Assembly: GCA_913774845.1 (NCBI GenBank)
Contig: CAJYJO010000003.1
Coordinates: 1-64,000, forward strand
Source: an uncultured Microbacterium sp.
Lineage (GTDB): Bacteria > Actinomycetota > Actinomycetes > Actinomycetales > Microbacteriaceae
Length of the DNA: 64,000 nt
Reading direction: 5' to 3'
A program made the position numbers and the translations under genes. Each line of letters opens with the position of its first letter. Position 1 is the stretch's first letter. Below are positions 25,530-36,500 of this stretch, in pieces. The notes beneath the pieces are model-generated. The model saw only the letters and a list, made by a program, of their open reading frames with translations. It was not told the origin of the DNA and made no database searches.

Positions 25530-25546
25530 TTCCGATCCGTTTCTAA

Positions 25547-25560
25547 ACCGTCCAGCCGGT
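25547..25560. promoter_or_regulatory. Inverted repeat ACCG-N6-CGGT, putative TetR operator
   Basis: ACCGTCCAGCCGGT lies within the 77-bp gap between the divergent efflux and TetR genes, 18 bp before the efflux start. It is the best candidate operator there. Confidence 0.55.
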
Positions 25561-25606
25561 ATAGTAACAGACGCCGCATGCACACCGCCAGTACGATCGA
25601 GGAGTC

Positions 25607-26149
25607 ATGAGCCGCCCCCCTCTCGCCCGCGAAGCCGTCCTCGACGCTTTCACCCGCATCCTCGTCGACGACGGAGAGCGGGCGGCCACGATGGACGCCA
25701 CAGCGAAGGCCGCGGGTGTCTCGAAGGGCGGACTGCTCTACCACTTCTCCTCCAAGAGCGCCCTCGAAGCGGCGCTGGTCGACCGACTCGAACAGCTCGC
25801 GCGCGACGACGTCGACGAGATCGAACGCTCGACCGAGGGCGTCGTGGCCGCGCACCTGCGGTCGTCGCAGAACACCGGGTCGCCGCTCGACGTGACGATC
25901 CTCGCGGTCTCCCGACTCGCTCAGAACGGCAGCGATGCCGCCTCGGCATCGCTTCGACGTGTTCGTGAGCTCTGGGAGGACAGCCTGCGCTCGCATACGC
26001 GCGACGAGACCGCTCTGCAGATGGTGCTGCTGGTCAGCGACGGCTTGTACTTCAACGCAGTGCTCGATCTGAACGCCGTGCCCGGGCCGCAGCTCGAGGG
26101 GGCGGACCTCGACCGTCTCATCGACGCGGTCGTCGCGGCGACCACCTGA
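25607..26149 (+). CDS. TetR-family transcriptional regulator
   Basis: The 180-residue protein has a TetR helix-turn-helix at about residues 25-58 (MDATAKAAGVSKGGLLYHF) and an all-helical ligand domain (TetR_C-like, about residues 80-175). It probably represses the divergent DHA2 transporter and is released by its drug substrate. A GGAG ribosome site lies 6 nt before the ATG. The tandem-repeat array begins about 90 bp after its stop. Confidence 0.92.
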   Translation: MSRPPLAREAVLDAFTRILVDDGERAATMDATAKAAGVSKGGLLYHFSSKSALEAALVDRLEQLARDDVDEIERSTEGVVAAHLRSSQNTGSPLDVTILAVSRLAQNGSDAASASLRRVRELWEDSLRSHTRDETALQMVLLVSDGLYFNAVLDLNAVPGPQLEGADLDRLIDAVVAATT

Positions 26150-26242
26150 TTCGCGCGTAGCCGCTGCCCTCCCGCGCGCCGTCGGAACGACGTCACGGCG
26201 CCGTCACCCCCTCTGCATCCGCCGGATCGCGTGTGCCACTGC

Positions 26243-27450
26243 GGAGGAGATTCAGCGACGGGAGGACCGCCCGGGCCCCCGGCATCCTCCCCTCCCTAAC
26301 TCTCCTCCGCCCCGCCGGAGACACCCCGCGTCGCCCGCTGCGCGCAGCCCTCGGACGGGAGGAGAAACAGCGACGGGAGGACCAACCCAGCCCTTGGCAT
26401 CCTCCATCGCCCGATTCCCCTCCCCGCCGGGACACCCCGACTCACCCTCCCCCGCGCAGCCCCCGGACGGGAGGAGAAACAGCGACGGGAGGATCGACCA
26501 AGCCCCTGGCATCCTCCATCGCCCGAGTCCCCTCCCCGCCGGGACGCCCCGCACCGCCTGCTCTCCAGCGCAGCCCCGACGGGAGGAGAAATTGCGACGA
26601 GAGGACTACCCAGGCCCCCGGCATCCTGCCCCAGCTCTCCCCCCGCCCCCGCACGAAAGACACCGCATCGCCCTCCCCCGCGCCCAAGCGCAGCCCTCGG
26701 ATGGGAGGAGAAGCAGCGACCGGAGGACCGGCCGGGCCCCTGGCATCCTCCGCCGCCCGATTCCCCTCCTCGCCGGGACACCCCGCGTCGCCCTCCCACG
26801 CGCAGCCCCCGAACGGGAGGAGAAGCAACGACGGGAGGACCGACCAAGCCCTTGGCATCCTCCGCCGCCCGATTCCCCTCCTCGCCGGGACACCCCGCGT
26901 CGCCCTCACCCGAGCGCAGCCCGCGGACGGGAGGAGAGTCAGCGATGAAAGGACCGACCAAGTCCGTGACATCCTCCATCGCCCGATTCCCCTCGGTCAT
27001 GGCCGGTGACAGCCCGCATTGCCCGCTCCCGCGCGCAGCCCGGGACGGGAGGAGAAACAGCGACGGGAGGACCGGTCGCGCCCCTGCATCCTCCATCGCC
27101 CAACTCTCCTCCGCCCCGCCGGAGACAGCGCGCATCACCCTCACCCCGAGCGCAACCCCAGGACGGGAGGAGAAACAGCGACGGGAGGACGGGCCAGGCC
27201 CCCGGCATCCTCCCCTCCTCAACTCCGCCCCCCGCCCAGGAAACCCTGCATCGGAGGAAAAGCAGCGACGGAAGGACCCGCCGAGCCCCCGCCATCCTCC
27301 GCCGCCCGATTCCCCTCCTTGTCGGGGCACCCCGCGTCGCCCTCACCCGTGCAGCCCCCGGACGGGAGGAGAAACAGCGCCGGGAGGATCACCCCGGCCC
27401 GCGGCATCCTCCGCCGCACGATTCCCCTCCGCCCCGGCAAACCCGCACGC
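26243..27450. repeat. Array of 11 tandem repeats of about 112 bp
   Basis: Eleven diverged copies follow one another. Taking the word GGAGGAG as anchor, units begin at 26243, 26358, 26470, 26582, 26704, 26816, 26930, 27048, 27166, 27253 and 27365. The usual period is 112 bp (range 87-122). Each unit runs from a purine-rich block (GGAGGAGAAACAGCGACGGG, then AGGA) through a GGCATCCTCC word to a pyrimidine-rich block (CGCCCGATTCCCCTCC) and a GC-rich tail. The two blocks can pair as a long imperfect hairpin. Reading frames stay open on both strands only because stops are rare. The array lies between the TetR stop and the serA terminator. Origin and role are unknown. Confidence 0.92.
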
Positions 27451-27481
27451 GCGACCAGCGCGGCGCCAGCGGGGCAAAAGA

Positions 27482-27508
27482 AGAGGGGGCCGCCGAAGCG
27501 ACCCCCTA
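27482..27508 (-). terminator. Intrinsic terminator after serA
   Basis: On the minus strand TAGGGGGTCGCTTCGGCG pairs with its partner CCGCCCCCTC-like arm around a TTCG loop (GGGGGTCG-CTTC-GGCGGCCCCC), followed by TCTTCTTTT. It lies 16 bp after the serA stop and separates serA from the tandem array. Confidence 0.85.
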
Positions 27509-27523
27509 CGACGTTCCGAGGAC

Positions 27524-29128
27524 TCAGCCCTCGACGATCTCGATCTGCCGGAACAGGTCGGCGCCGACGGCCTCGCGCATCGCGCCGAGGATCTCGTCGG
27601 GCACCGGCGAGTCGACCGTGAGCACGGAGAGCGCGCGGCCAGTGGCATCCGGAGCCGCCACCTGCAGCCCCGCGATGTTGATACCGGCCTCGCCGAGCTT
27701 CTGACCGTAGATCGCGACGATGCCGGGGCGATCGGCGTAGCGCATGACGACGTGGTGCTGGACGATGGGCACCTCGATCTCGTAGCCGTTGATCGAGACG
27801 ACCTTGGGGACCATCCGCGTACCGGCGAGCGTGCCGGCGATCTCGAGGGTGGAGCCGTCGGCCAGCGTGCCGCGGAGGATCGTGATGTTGCGGTACAGCG
27901 GGCTCTCGGCCTCGACGACGAGGCGCGCATCGACACCGCGCTGCTCGGCGAAGAGCGGTGCGTTGACGTACGAGACGCTCTCGCTGACGATGCGGCTGAA
28001 GTAGCCCTTCAGGGCCGCGAGGCGGTAGACGCTCACGTCGTACTGAGCGAGCTCGCCGCGCACCTCGATCTCAAGCGAGGTCAGGGCGCTGTCGGCGAGG
28101 CCGCTGAAGAACTGGCCGAGCATCTCGACGAGCGCGATGCCGGGGCGCACGAACGGGTCGATCGCTCCGCCGGCGACGTTCACGGCATCCGGGACGAGGT
28201 CTCCCTCGAGCGCGAGCTTCACCGAGCGGGCGACGGAGACGCCCGCCTTCTCCTGCGCCTCTTCGGTGCTCGCGCCGAGGTGCGGGGTGACGACGACGTT
28301 CGGCAGGTCGAGGAGCTTTCGCGCGGGGCCGCCCTCGGCGGGGGGCTCCGTCGAGAACACATCGAGGCCGGCACCGGCGATCTCACCGGTCGTGAGGGCC
28401 TCGAAGAGCGCTTCCTCGTCGATGAGACCACCGCGGGCGACGTTGACGACGTACGCGGTCTTCTTCATGCGGCGCAACTGCTCGGCGCCGATCATCCCGG
28501 TCGTCTCGGGCGTCTTCGGCATGTGGATGGTGACGAAGTCGCTCTGCTCGAGCAGCTCGTCGAGCGAGACGAGCTGCACGCCGAGCTGCTGGGCCCGGGC
28601 GGCGGTGACGTAGGGGTCGTAGGCGATCACGCGCATGTCGAAGCCCTGCAGACGAGCCGCGATGAGCGCTCCGATGCGGCCGAGGCCGATGATGCCGATC
28701 GTCTTCTCGAACAGCTCCGTGCCGGTGAACGAGCTGCGCTTCCATAGGCCCTGCGCGAGCGAGGCGTGGGCGGCGGGAATGCGGCGAGCGAGGCTCAGCA
28801 CGTGGCCGACGGTGAGCTCGGCGGCCGAGATGATGTTGGAGGTCGGCGCGTTGACGACCATGACTCCCGCCGCGGTCGCCGACTTGATGTCGACGTTGTC
28901 GAGACCGACGCCGGCGCGGGCGACGACCTTGAGCGACGGCGCCGCGGCGAGGGCCTCGGCGTCGATCTGCGTGGCGGAGCGCACGAGCACCGCGTGCGCG
29001 TCGGCGAGAGCCGAGAGCAGCGCGGGGCGGTCGGTCCCGTCGACGCCTCGCACGTCGAAGTCGGGGCCGAGCGCGTCGATCGTGGCGGGAGAGAGTTCTT
29101 CGGCGATGAGCACGACGGGCTTCGTCAC
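27524..29128 (-). CDS. serA: D-3-phosphoglycerate dehydrogenase
   Basis: The 534-residue protein has the long form of the enzyme: substrate and NAD domains to about residue 310 (GLGRIGALIAARLQGFDMRV near 148), an intervening domain (about 320-450) and a C-terminal ACT domain (about 455-534) that binds serine for feedback inhibition. The active-site His is in TPHLGASTEEAQ near residue 283. It starts serine synthesis from 3-phosphoglycerate. It is transcribed as a single gene and ends at an intrinsic terminator. Confidence 0.96.
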   Translation of the reverse strand: MTKPVVLIAEELSPATIDALGPDFDVRGVDGTDRPALLSALADAHAVLVRSATQIDAEALAAAPSLKVVARAGVGLDNVDIKSATAAGVMVVNAPTSNIISAAELTVGHVLSLARRIPAAHASLAQGLWKRSSFTGTELFEKTIGIIGLGRIGALIAARLQGFDMRVIAYDPYVTAARAQQLGVQLVSLDELLEQSDFVTIHMPKTPETTGMIGAEQLRRMKKTAYVVNVARGGLIDEEALFEALTTGEIAGAGLDVFSTEPPAEGGPARKLLDLPNVVVTPHLGASTEEAQEKAGVSVARSVKLALEGDLVPDAVNVAGGAIDPFVRPGIALVEMLGQFFSGLADSALTSLEIEVRGELAQYDVSVYRLAALKGYFSRIVSESVSYVNAPLFAEQRGVDARLVVEAESPLYRNITILRGTLADGSTLEIAGTLAGTRMVPKVVSINGYEIEVPIVQHHVVMRYADRPGIVAIYGQKLGEAGINIAGLQVAAPDATGRALSVLTVDSPVPDEILGAMREAVGADLFRQIEIVEG

Positions 29129-29298
29129 GGATGCGTCCTTCGAAACGGTGCTGGGGATCGGCGCGCACCGCCGCGCACCACCGGCGCGAGCCGGGCGCGC
29201 GACCCGTGCGGGCCGTCTGTCAGCCTAGCGCGGAGGCGGAGCCGGCCCCGACCGTGTGACGGCGGGCGACGAACCCCGGATGCCGAGACCCCGGCGGA

Positions 29299-29637
29299 TC
29301 AGCCGCCGTAAAGCCCGTACGAGGTCGTCCCGTACCCCACGATGGCGAGCCAGAACGCCGCCGAGAGCGTCAGACCCGCGAGCAGGGTGATGGCGAGCTC
29401 CCCCGCCTTGCGGCGCTGCCCGATCGCGAAGGCGATGCCGAACGCGCCGAGCGGGAAGACGATCGGCAGGATGTAGACGAACCACCCCAGGCCGTTGAGC
29501 CCCAGCGGGCCGTTGACCTGCTGAACGAGCAGGGCGACCGAGCTCCACACGACGTAGGCGTAGAACAGACCGAACAGTCCCGAGATCGTGACGAGCAGCC
29601 AGGTGGGCAGGTGACGGGTGCGGACCGGAGTGCTCAT
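29299..29637 (-). CDS. Small membrane protein, three helices
   Basis: The 112-residue protein has about three to four hydrophobic segments (roughly residues 13-35, 48-70 and 80-105). Its ATG overlaps the stop of the next upstream gene (ATGA). I do not recognise the family. Together with its neighbour it forms a two-gene membrane unit between serA and ilvC. A direct role in amino acid synthesis is not supported by sequence. Confidence 0.8.
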   Translation of the reverse strand: MSTPVRTRHLPTWLLVTISGLFGLFYAYVVWSSVALLVQQVNGPLGLNGLGWFVYILPIVFPLGAFGIAFAIGQRRKAGELAITLLAGLTLSAAFWLAIVGYGTTSYGLYGG

Positions 29638-30191
29638 GCGAAGGCTCCCAGCGACAGGAACGGCCAGGGGACGAGCAGCACGATCCCCACGATCAGCAGC
29701 AGGAACCGCTGCCATGTGCGCCGGTTGCGGGTCAGGGCAAGCACCGCGACGAACCAGACGAGGGGCGCGAGAGCCGCCCCGATCGTGAGCGCGATCACGG
29801 TGACCGACGGGATGGGCAGCCCCAACCCGTTCAGGCGGAAGCCCGCGAGCAGCCACCCGATCGCGAACAGCAGGAAGGTCGCCGCGACCATGCCGATGCC
29901 CACGAGGCCGACGTTGCCGAGGGGCGCCGCGTGTTCGGCATCCGGATCAACGTCGTCGCCCGTCTCGGGGCGGGTCGCTTCGGCGACGGCCGGCTCCGCG
30001 GCGGTGGATTCGGGATGCCGGGCCACCGGCGCCGCAGCCGGAGCCTCGGGCTGCAGCGGCTCGAGGGGTTCGGCCTCGACCCGCGGCTCGGCGCCCGACT
30101 TGCGCGTCGGCGCGTGCTTCTCGCCGACGTCGAGCGTGGGATCGTCGTCACCGCCCCAGGACAGGGCGTCGTCATCGCGCGGAGTGCTCAC
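29634..30191 (-). CDS. Membrane protein with acidic N-terminal region
   Basis: The 185-residue protein starts at a GTG placed 6 nt after TACCGT (30198-30203), so it is probably leaderless. Residues 1-85 are Pro/Ala/Glu-rich and disordered; residues 90-185 hold three hydrophobic helices. The tail of the gene overlaps the next small membrane gene by 4 nt. The family is not recognised. The two may form a complex. The open frame extends upstream only as antisense to ilvC. Confidence 0.78.
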   Translation of the reverse strand: MSTPRDDDALSWGGDDDPTLDVGEKHAPTRKSGAEPRVEAEPLEPLQPEAPAAAPVARHPESTAAEPAVAEATRPETGDDVDPDAEHAAPLGNVGLVGIGMVAATFLLFAIGWLLAGFRLNGLGLPIPSVTVIALTIGAALAPLVWFVAVLALTRNRRTWQRFLLLIVGIVLLVPWPFLSLGAFA

Positions 30192-30286
30192 GGCTCCACG
30201 GTAGCGGCGCTCCCCCGCGACCGGGCCGCGCCCCGCCGCGCGACGGAGTGCGCGGCATCCGGGACCGGGACACCTCACGGAAACGG

Positions 30287-30322
30287 CGAACGCCCCGGAA
30301 CCGTGAAGTCCCGGGGCGTTCG
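30287..30322 (-). terminator. Terminator-like hairpin after ilvC
   Basis: CGAACGCCCCGG and CCGGGGCGTTCG are exact 12-bp inverted repeats around a 12-nt loop, 10 bp after the ilvC stop. Confidence 0.8.
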
Positions 30323-30331
30323 TGCGGAGGA

Positions 30332-31548
<1,217 letters not shown>

Positions 31549-31572
31549 GACGGGCTCGGGGACCGACGGGGC

Positions 31573-32082
31573 TCAGCCGCGCAGGACGCGCTCGGTGATG
31601 CTCTTTCCGCCGCGACCGACGGCGAGCAAGCCCGACTGCGCGAGCTCCTTCACGCCGAAGGGCTCGATGGCCTTGAGGAACGCGCTGACCTTGCCCGAGT
31701 CGCCCGTGATCTCGATCACGATGGCATCCGGTGCGTAGTCGACGACCGAGGCGCGGAAGAGGTTGACGACCTCGAGCACGTTCGAGCGGCTGGCGTTGTC
31801 GGCACGCACCTTGACGAGCACGTGCTCGCGCTGCACGGAGCTGGCGGGGTCGAGCTCGACGATCTTGATGACGTTGATGAGCTTGTTCAGCTGCTTCGTC
31901 ACCTGCTCGAGGGGCAGCCCCTCGACGTCGACGACGACCGTGATGCGCGAGAGTCCCGGCACTTCGGTGACGCCCACGGCGAGCGATTCGATGTTGAAGC
32001 CGCGGCGGGCGAACAGACCCGCGACGCGGGTGAGCAGACCGGGCTTGTCCTCGACGAGGAGGCTCAGAACGTGACGAGACAT
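31573..32082 (-). CDS. ilvN: Acetolactate synthase small (regulatory) subunit
   Basis: The 169-residue protein has an N-terminal ACT domain (LSLLVEDKPGLLTRVAGLFA, residues 6-25 onward) and a C-terminal IlvN domain. It binds valine and controls the large subunit. The start ATG lies one base after the ilvB stop, so translation is coupled. The first residue choice MSRHVLSLLVED matches the family. Confidence 0.96.
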   Translation of the reverse strand: MSRHVLSLLVEDKPGLLTRVAGLFARRGFNIESLAVGVTEVPGLSRITVVVDVEGLPLEQVTKQLNKLINVIKIVELDPASSVQREHVLVKVRADNASRSNVLEVVNLFRASVVDYAPDAIVIEITGDSGKVSAFLKAIEPFGVKELAQSGLLAVGRGGKSITERVLRG

Positions 32083-32083
32083 C

Positions 32084-33892
32084 TCAGTCCTCCTGCTCGT
32101 TGAAGGCGGGCGAGTGGTCGCGCGCGTACTGGACGTAGCTGTTGCTGACACCCTGCGGGACCATCGGCCACACCATCGCGTCGGCGCTCACCACGAAGTC
32201 GATCACGACCGGGCGATCGTTGGTGTCGAGGGCGAGCTGGATCGCGGCGTCGATCTCGTCTTCCTTCTCGACGCGGATGGCGAGGCACCCGTACGCTTCG
32301 GCGAGCTTGACGAAGTCGGGGATGCGGCGTGTCCCGTGCCCCGTGTTCAGGTCGGTGTTCGAGTGGCGACCGTCGAAGAACAGCGTCTGCCACTGGCGCA
32401 CCATGCCCAGCGAGGAGTTATTGATGATCGCGACCTTGATGGGGATGTCGTTGATGACGCAGGTCGCGAGCTCCTGGTTGGTCATCTGGAAGCAGCCGTC
32501 GCCGTCGATCGCCCACACGGCGCGCTCGGGCTGGGCCACCTTGGCGCCCATCGCCGCGGGCACCGCGTAGCCCATGGTGCCGGCACCGCCGGAGTTCAGC
32601 CACGCGTTCGGGCGCTCGTACTTGATGAACTGCGCGGCCCACATCTGATGCTGGCCCACGCCCGAGGCGTAGACGCCCTCGGGTCCGGTCATCTCTCCGA
32701 TGCGCTGGATCACGTGCTGCGGTGAGAGCAGACCGTCCGAGGTCGGCGTGTACCCGAGCGGGAACTCCTCGCGAAGCCCGTTCAGGTACGTCCACCACTC
32801 GCTGTAGTCGTGCGGGTGCTCGGCGTCGGCGGTGCGGAAGGCGGCATCCAGGTCGATGAGCACCTCCCGCAGGTCGCCCACGATCGGCACGTCGGCCGTG
32901 CGGATCTTGGAGATCTCGGCGGGGTCGATGTCGACGTGCACGACCTGCGCGTGTGGAGCGAAGAGCGAGGCCTTGCCCGTCACCCGGTCGTCGAAGCGGG
33001 CGCCGAGCGACACGATGAGGTCACTCTCCTGCAGGGCGAGGACCGCGGGCACGGTGCCGTGCATGCCGGGCATGCCGAGGTGCTGCTCGTGCGAGTCGGG
33101 GAAGGCCCCGCGCGCCATGAGCGTCGTGACGACGGGCGCACCGGTCGCCTCGGCGAGCACCTTGAGCTCGGCGGACGCGTTCGAGCGGATCGCACCGCCG
33201 CCGACGTACAGCACGGGCTTCTTCGCGGTGGCCAGCAGCTGGGCCGCGGCCTGGATCTGCTTGCCGTGGGCCTTGGTCACCGGGCGGTATCCGGGCAGGT
33301 CGATCTTGGGCGGCCAGACGAACGGCGCCTCGGCCTGCTGGGCGTCCTTGGTGATGTCGACGAGCACGGGGCCGGGGCGACCGGTCGAGGCGATCTCGAA
33401 CGCCGCGGCGATCGCGCCGGGGATCTCGTCGGCCGACTTCACCAGGAACGAGTGCTTGGTGATCGGCATCGTGATGCCGACGATGTCGGCCTCCTGGAAG
33501 GCGTCCGTCCCCATGAGGGTGGAGAACACCTGCCCGGTGATGCAGACGAGCGGCACCGAGTCCATGTAGGCGTCGGCGATCGCGGTGACGAGGTTTGTGG
33601 CGCCGGGGCCCGACGTCGCGATGGCGACGCCGACCTTGCCGGATGCCGCGGCATAGCCCTCGGCCGCGTGGCCGGCGCCCTGCTCGTGACGCACGAGGAT
33701 GTGCCGCACGTGCTCGTCGTCCATGAGCGGGTCGTAGACGGGCATGATCGCCCCGCCCGGCAGACCGAACACGTCGGTGACGCCGAGCAGGTCGAGCGAA
33801 CGGACCACGGCCTGCGCACCCGTCATCACGGGCGCCGGTGCGGTGCGGGCGGGCGGCCGCGGGATGGCGGCCGTAGGGGAATCGATGGACAT
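32084..33892 (-). CDS. ilvB: Acetolactate synthase large (catalytic) subunit
   Basis: The 602-residue protein is a thiamine-diphosphate enzyme. The catalytic Glu is in [15 protein letters not shown] near residue 70, and the ThDP-Mg motif [15 protein letters not shown] is near residue 460. It condenses pyruvate with pyruvate or 2-oxobutyrate, the first shared step for branched-chain amino acids. It follows ilvD by 45 bp and precedes ilvN directly, so ilvD-ilvB-ilvN form an operon. Confidence 0.97.
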   Translation of the reverse strand: MSIDSPTAAIPRPPARTAPAPVMTGAQAVVRSLDLLGVTDVFGLPGGAIMPVYDPLMDDEHVRHILVRHEQGAGHAAEGYAAASGKVGVAIATSGPGATNLVTAIADAYMDSVPLVCITGQVFSTLMGTDAFQEADIVGITMPITKHSFLVKSADEIPGAIAAAFEIASTGRPGPVLVDITKDAQQAEAPFVWPPKIDLPGYRPVTKAHGKQIQAAAQLLATAKKPVLYVGGGAIRSNASAELKVLAEATGAPVVTTLMARGAFPDSHEQHLGMPGMHGTVPAVLALQESDLIVSLGARFDDRVTGKASLFAPHAQVVHVDIDPAEISKIRTADVPIVGDLREVLIDLDAAFRTADAEHPHDYSEWWTYLNGLREEFPLGYTPTSDGLLSPQHVIQRIGEMTGPEGVYASGVGQHQMWAAQFIKYERPNAWLNSGGAGTMGYAVPAAMGAKVAQPERAVWAIDGDGCFQMTNQELATCVINDIPIKVAIINNSSLGMVRQWQTLFFDGRHSNTDLNTGHGTRRIPDFVKLAEAYGCLAIRVEKEDEIDAAIQLALDTNDRPVVIDFVVSADAMVWPMVPQGVSNSYVQYARDHSPAFNEQED

Positions 33893-33937
33893 GGGAGTAC
33901 CTCGAGAACCGGGAGAAGGTGAGAAGGGGGACGGCCG

Positions 33938-35656
33938 TCAGCCCGTGACCGCGCCCTCCGCGGCGGAGTGCACGAGCTTGGAGTACTTGGCCAGAACGCC
34001 ACGGGTATAGCGCGGGGGAAGCGGTTCCCAGCCTTCGCGGCGGGAACTCAGCTCGGCGTCATCGACGATCAAGTCGAGAGTGCGAGCGGCGATATCGACC
34101 CGTATCAGATCACCATCGCGCACGAAGGCGATGGGACCTGCGTCCACCGCTTCGGGAGCTATGTGGCCGATGCAGAGGCCGGTTGTGCCGCCTGAGAATC
34201 GACCGTCCGTCAAGAGTAGTACATCTTTTCCGAGCCCCGCGCCCTTGATGGCGGCGGTGATCGCCAGCATCTCGCGCATACCGGGACCGCCCTTGGGGCC
34301 CTCGTAGCGGATGACGACGACGTCGCCGGCGTTGATCTCGCCCGCCTCGAGGGCGTCCATCGCGCCGCGCTCGCGCTCGAACACGCGCGCGGGACCCTCG
34401 AAGACGTTGCCGTCGAAACCGGCCGACTTCACCACAGCACCCTCGGGGGCCATCGACCCGTGCAGGATCGTGATGCCACCGGTGGCGTGGATGGGGTTGT
34501 CGAACGAGTGGATGACCTTGCCGTCGACCGGGTCGGGGTTGAGGTCGGCGAGGTTCTCGGCGAGCGTCTTGCCCGTGACGGTGAGCGCGTCGCCGTGCAG
34601 CAGGCCCTCGTCGAGCATGGCCTTCATGATGACCGGGATGCCGCCGTGGCGGTCGACGTCGTTCATGACGTACTGACCGAAGGGCTTCATGTCGGCCACG
34701 TGCGGCGTCTTGTCGCCGATGCGGTTGAAGTCGTGCAGCGTCAGCTCGACCTCGGCCTCGTTGGCGATGGCCAGCAGGTGGAGCACGACGTTGGTCGAGC
34801 CGCCGAGCGCCATGGCGAGGGCGATGGCGTTCTCGAACGCCTCCTTGGTGAGGATGTCGCGCGTGGTGATGCCCTGGCGCAGCAGGTTGACCACAGCCTC
34901 GCCCGAGCGGTGGGCGAAGTAGTCGCGGCGGCGGTCGGCGGACGGCGGGGCGGCCGAGCCCGGGAGGCTGAGGCCGAGGGCCTCGGCCACGGAGGCCATG
35001 GTGTTGGCGGTGTACATGCCACCGCAGGCCCCCTCACCCGGGGCGATGGCGCACTCGATGCGCTTGAGGTCTTCCTCGCTCATCTTGCCCGCGAGGCACG
35101 CGCCCACGGCCTCGAACGAGTCGATGATCGTCACGTCTTTCTCGGTGCCGTCGCTGAGCTTGACCCAGCCCGGCGCGATCGAGCCCGCGTAGAGGAAGAC
35201 GCTCGAGAGGTCGAGGCGAGCGGATGCCATGAGCATGCCGGGGATCGACTTGTCGCAGCCCGCGAGCAGCACGGACCCGTCGAGTCGCTCGGCCATCATG
35301 ACGGTCTCGACGCTGTCGGCGATGACCTCGCGCGACACGAGCGAGAAGTGCATGCCCTCGTGGCCCATGGAGATGCCGTCGGAGACGGAGATGGTGCCGA
35401 ACTGCAGCGGGTACCCGCCGCCGGCGTGCACGCCCTCTTTCGCGCCCTGCGCGAGGCGGTCGAGGCTGAGGTTGCAGGGCGTGATCTCGTTCCAGCTCGA
35501 CGCGATGCCGATCTGGGGCTTGTCCCAGTCTTCGTCACCCATACCGACCGCGCGGAGCATGCCCCGCGAGGTGGTGGCTTCGATGCCGTCGGTGACGACG
35601 CGACTGCGCGGCTTGATGTCGAACTCGCCGGTGTTCGGATTCTGCGGTGCGGGCAT
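33938..35656 (-). CDS. ilvD: Dihydroxy-acid dehydratase
   Basis: The 572-residue protein has Fe-S ligand cysteines in [13 protein letters not shown] near residue 130 and [14 protein letters not shown] near residue 205, and the conserved [16 protein letters not shown] near residue 490. It dehydrates dihydroxy acids to the 2-keto acids used by IlvE and the leucine branch. A -10 box TAGACT (35663-35668) lies 6 nt before the ATG, so the ilvDBN message is probably leaderless and no leader-peptide attenuator can exist upstream. It heads the operon. Confidence 0.97.
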   Translation of the reverse strand: MPAPQNPNTGEFDIKPRSRVVTDGIEATTSRGMLRAVGMGDEDWDKPQIGIASSWNEITPCNLSLDRLAQGAKEGVHAGGGYPLQFGTISVSDGISMGHEGMHFSLVSREVIADSVETVMMAERLDGSVLLAGCDKSIPGMLMASARLDLSSVFLYAGSIAPGWVKLSDGTEKDVTIIDSFEAVGACLAGKMSEEDLKRIECAIAPGEGACGGMYTANTMASVAEALGLSLPGSAAPPSADRRRDYFAHRSGEAVVNLLRQGITTRDILTKEAFENAIALAMALGGSTNVVLHLLAIANEAEVELTLHDFNRIGDKTPHVADMKPFGQYVMNDVDRHGGIPVIMKAMLDEGLLHGDALTVTGKTLAENLADLNPDPVDGKVIHSFDNPIHATGGITILHGSMAPEGAVVKSAGFDGNVFEGPARVFERERGAMDALEAGEINAGDVVVIRYEGPKGGPGMREMLAITAAIKGAGLGKDVLLLTDGRFSGGTTGLCIGHIAPEAVDAGPIAFVRDGDLIRVDIAARTLDLIVDDAELSSRREGWEPLPPRYTRGVLAKYSKLVHSAAEGAVTG

Positions 35657-35720
35657 TCTCGAAGTCTATTGCGCGCGCCGAGGCCGTGATGCGAACGGAG
35701 CCGGTCGAGAAGGCGTCGGA

Positions 35721-36500
35721 TCAGCGGATGTGGGCGTCCCGGAGGCGCGCGACGTCGGCGAGCACCGCGACGAAGGCGTCGATGTCGGCGACGCGCAGGG
35801 TCGCCGCGGTCTCTCCCCCGCCGACGCGCACGCCGAGGTCCCCGGCATCCAGGGAACCCAACGCGTCTTCGTCGGTGACGTCGTCGCCGGCGAACAGCAC
35901 GGCCGTCGCGCCGATCCGCTCGCGCAGGTGCGCGACGGCGGAGTCCTTGCCCTCGTGGCGGAAGGAGAACTCGAGGATGTCGTGACCGGTGCGGCGGCGC
36001 CACGCGGGCGCCTCCGCCGCCAGCAGACGGTCGACGAGCTCTCTCGCGTCCGCGGCCGTGTCGGCATCCGCCCTGCGCGTGTGCACGCCGAGACCGTACT
36101 CCTTGGGTTCGATCCAGACGCCCTGCATGTCGGCTGTGCGCTCGCCCACCTCCTTCTGCAGGCGGTCGCGCAGCCGAAGGTCGGCGGCGTCGTCACCGGC
36201 GGCCTCGATCCCCGAGCCGGGGACCCAGAACTGGGCGCCGTGCGACCCCGCGAGCCAGATCGGCGACGCGTCGTCGTGCTCGGCGATCTCGCGCAGGTGT
36301 CCGAGCGAGCGGCCGGAGACGAGGGCGACGACCGTACGCGGCAGCGCCGCGAGCGCGTCGACGACGGATCGCGCGCCCGGTGTCATCCGTGCCGACATCG
36401 GCTCGTCGACGAGGGGCGAGAGGGTGCCGTCGAAATCGAGGGCGACCAGCAGCGTGTCGGTGGTGGCTACGGCCTCGACGGCCGCGTCGGCGGCGGTCAC
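35721..36500 (-). CDS. otsB: Trehalose-6-phosphate phosphatase
   Basis: The 259-residue HAD-family phosphatase has motif I DFDGTLSPL near residue 22, motif II SGRS near residue 62, and GDDVTDEDAL near residue 208. It removes phosphate from trehalose 6-phosphate in the cytosol. Its GTG start overlaps the otsA stop by 4 nt. The pair makes the osmo- and stress-protectant trehalose. Confidence 0.95.
   Translation of the reverse strand: MTAADAAVEAVATTDTLLVALDFDGTLSPLVDEPMSARMTPGARSVVDALAALPRTVVALVSGRSLGHLREIAEHDDASPIWLAGSHGAQFWVPGSGIEAAGDDAADLRLRDRLQKEVGERTADMQGVWIEPKEYGLGVHTRRADADTAADARELVDRLLAAEAPAWRRRTGHDILEFSFRHEGKDSAVAHLRERIGATAVLFAGDDVTDEDALGSLDAGDLGVRVGGGETAATLRVADIDAFVAVLADVARLRDAHIR

Noticed and set aside
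26296-27330. Repetitive protein of about 340 codons inside the tandem array (minus strand), and similar frames on the plus strand
   Set aside because: Unit lengths vary (87-122 bp), so the repeat phase shifts between copies; several frames are open at once, and no consistent ribosome site or promoter was seen.
26243-27450. CRISPR array
   Set aside because: Units are about 112 bp with no short constant repeat alternating with unique spacers, and no cas genes are nearby.
33893-35720. Leader-peptide attenuator before the ilv operon
   Set aside because: The best promoter for ilvD ends 6 nt before its ATG, leaving no room for a leader, and the ilvD-ilvB gap of 45 bp has no peptide rich in Leu, Ile or Val.
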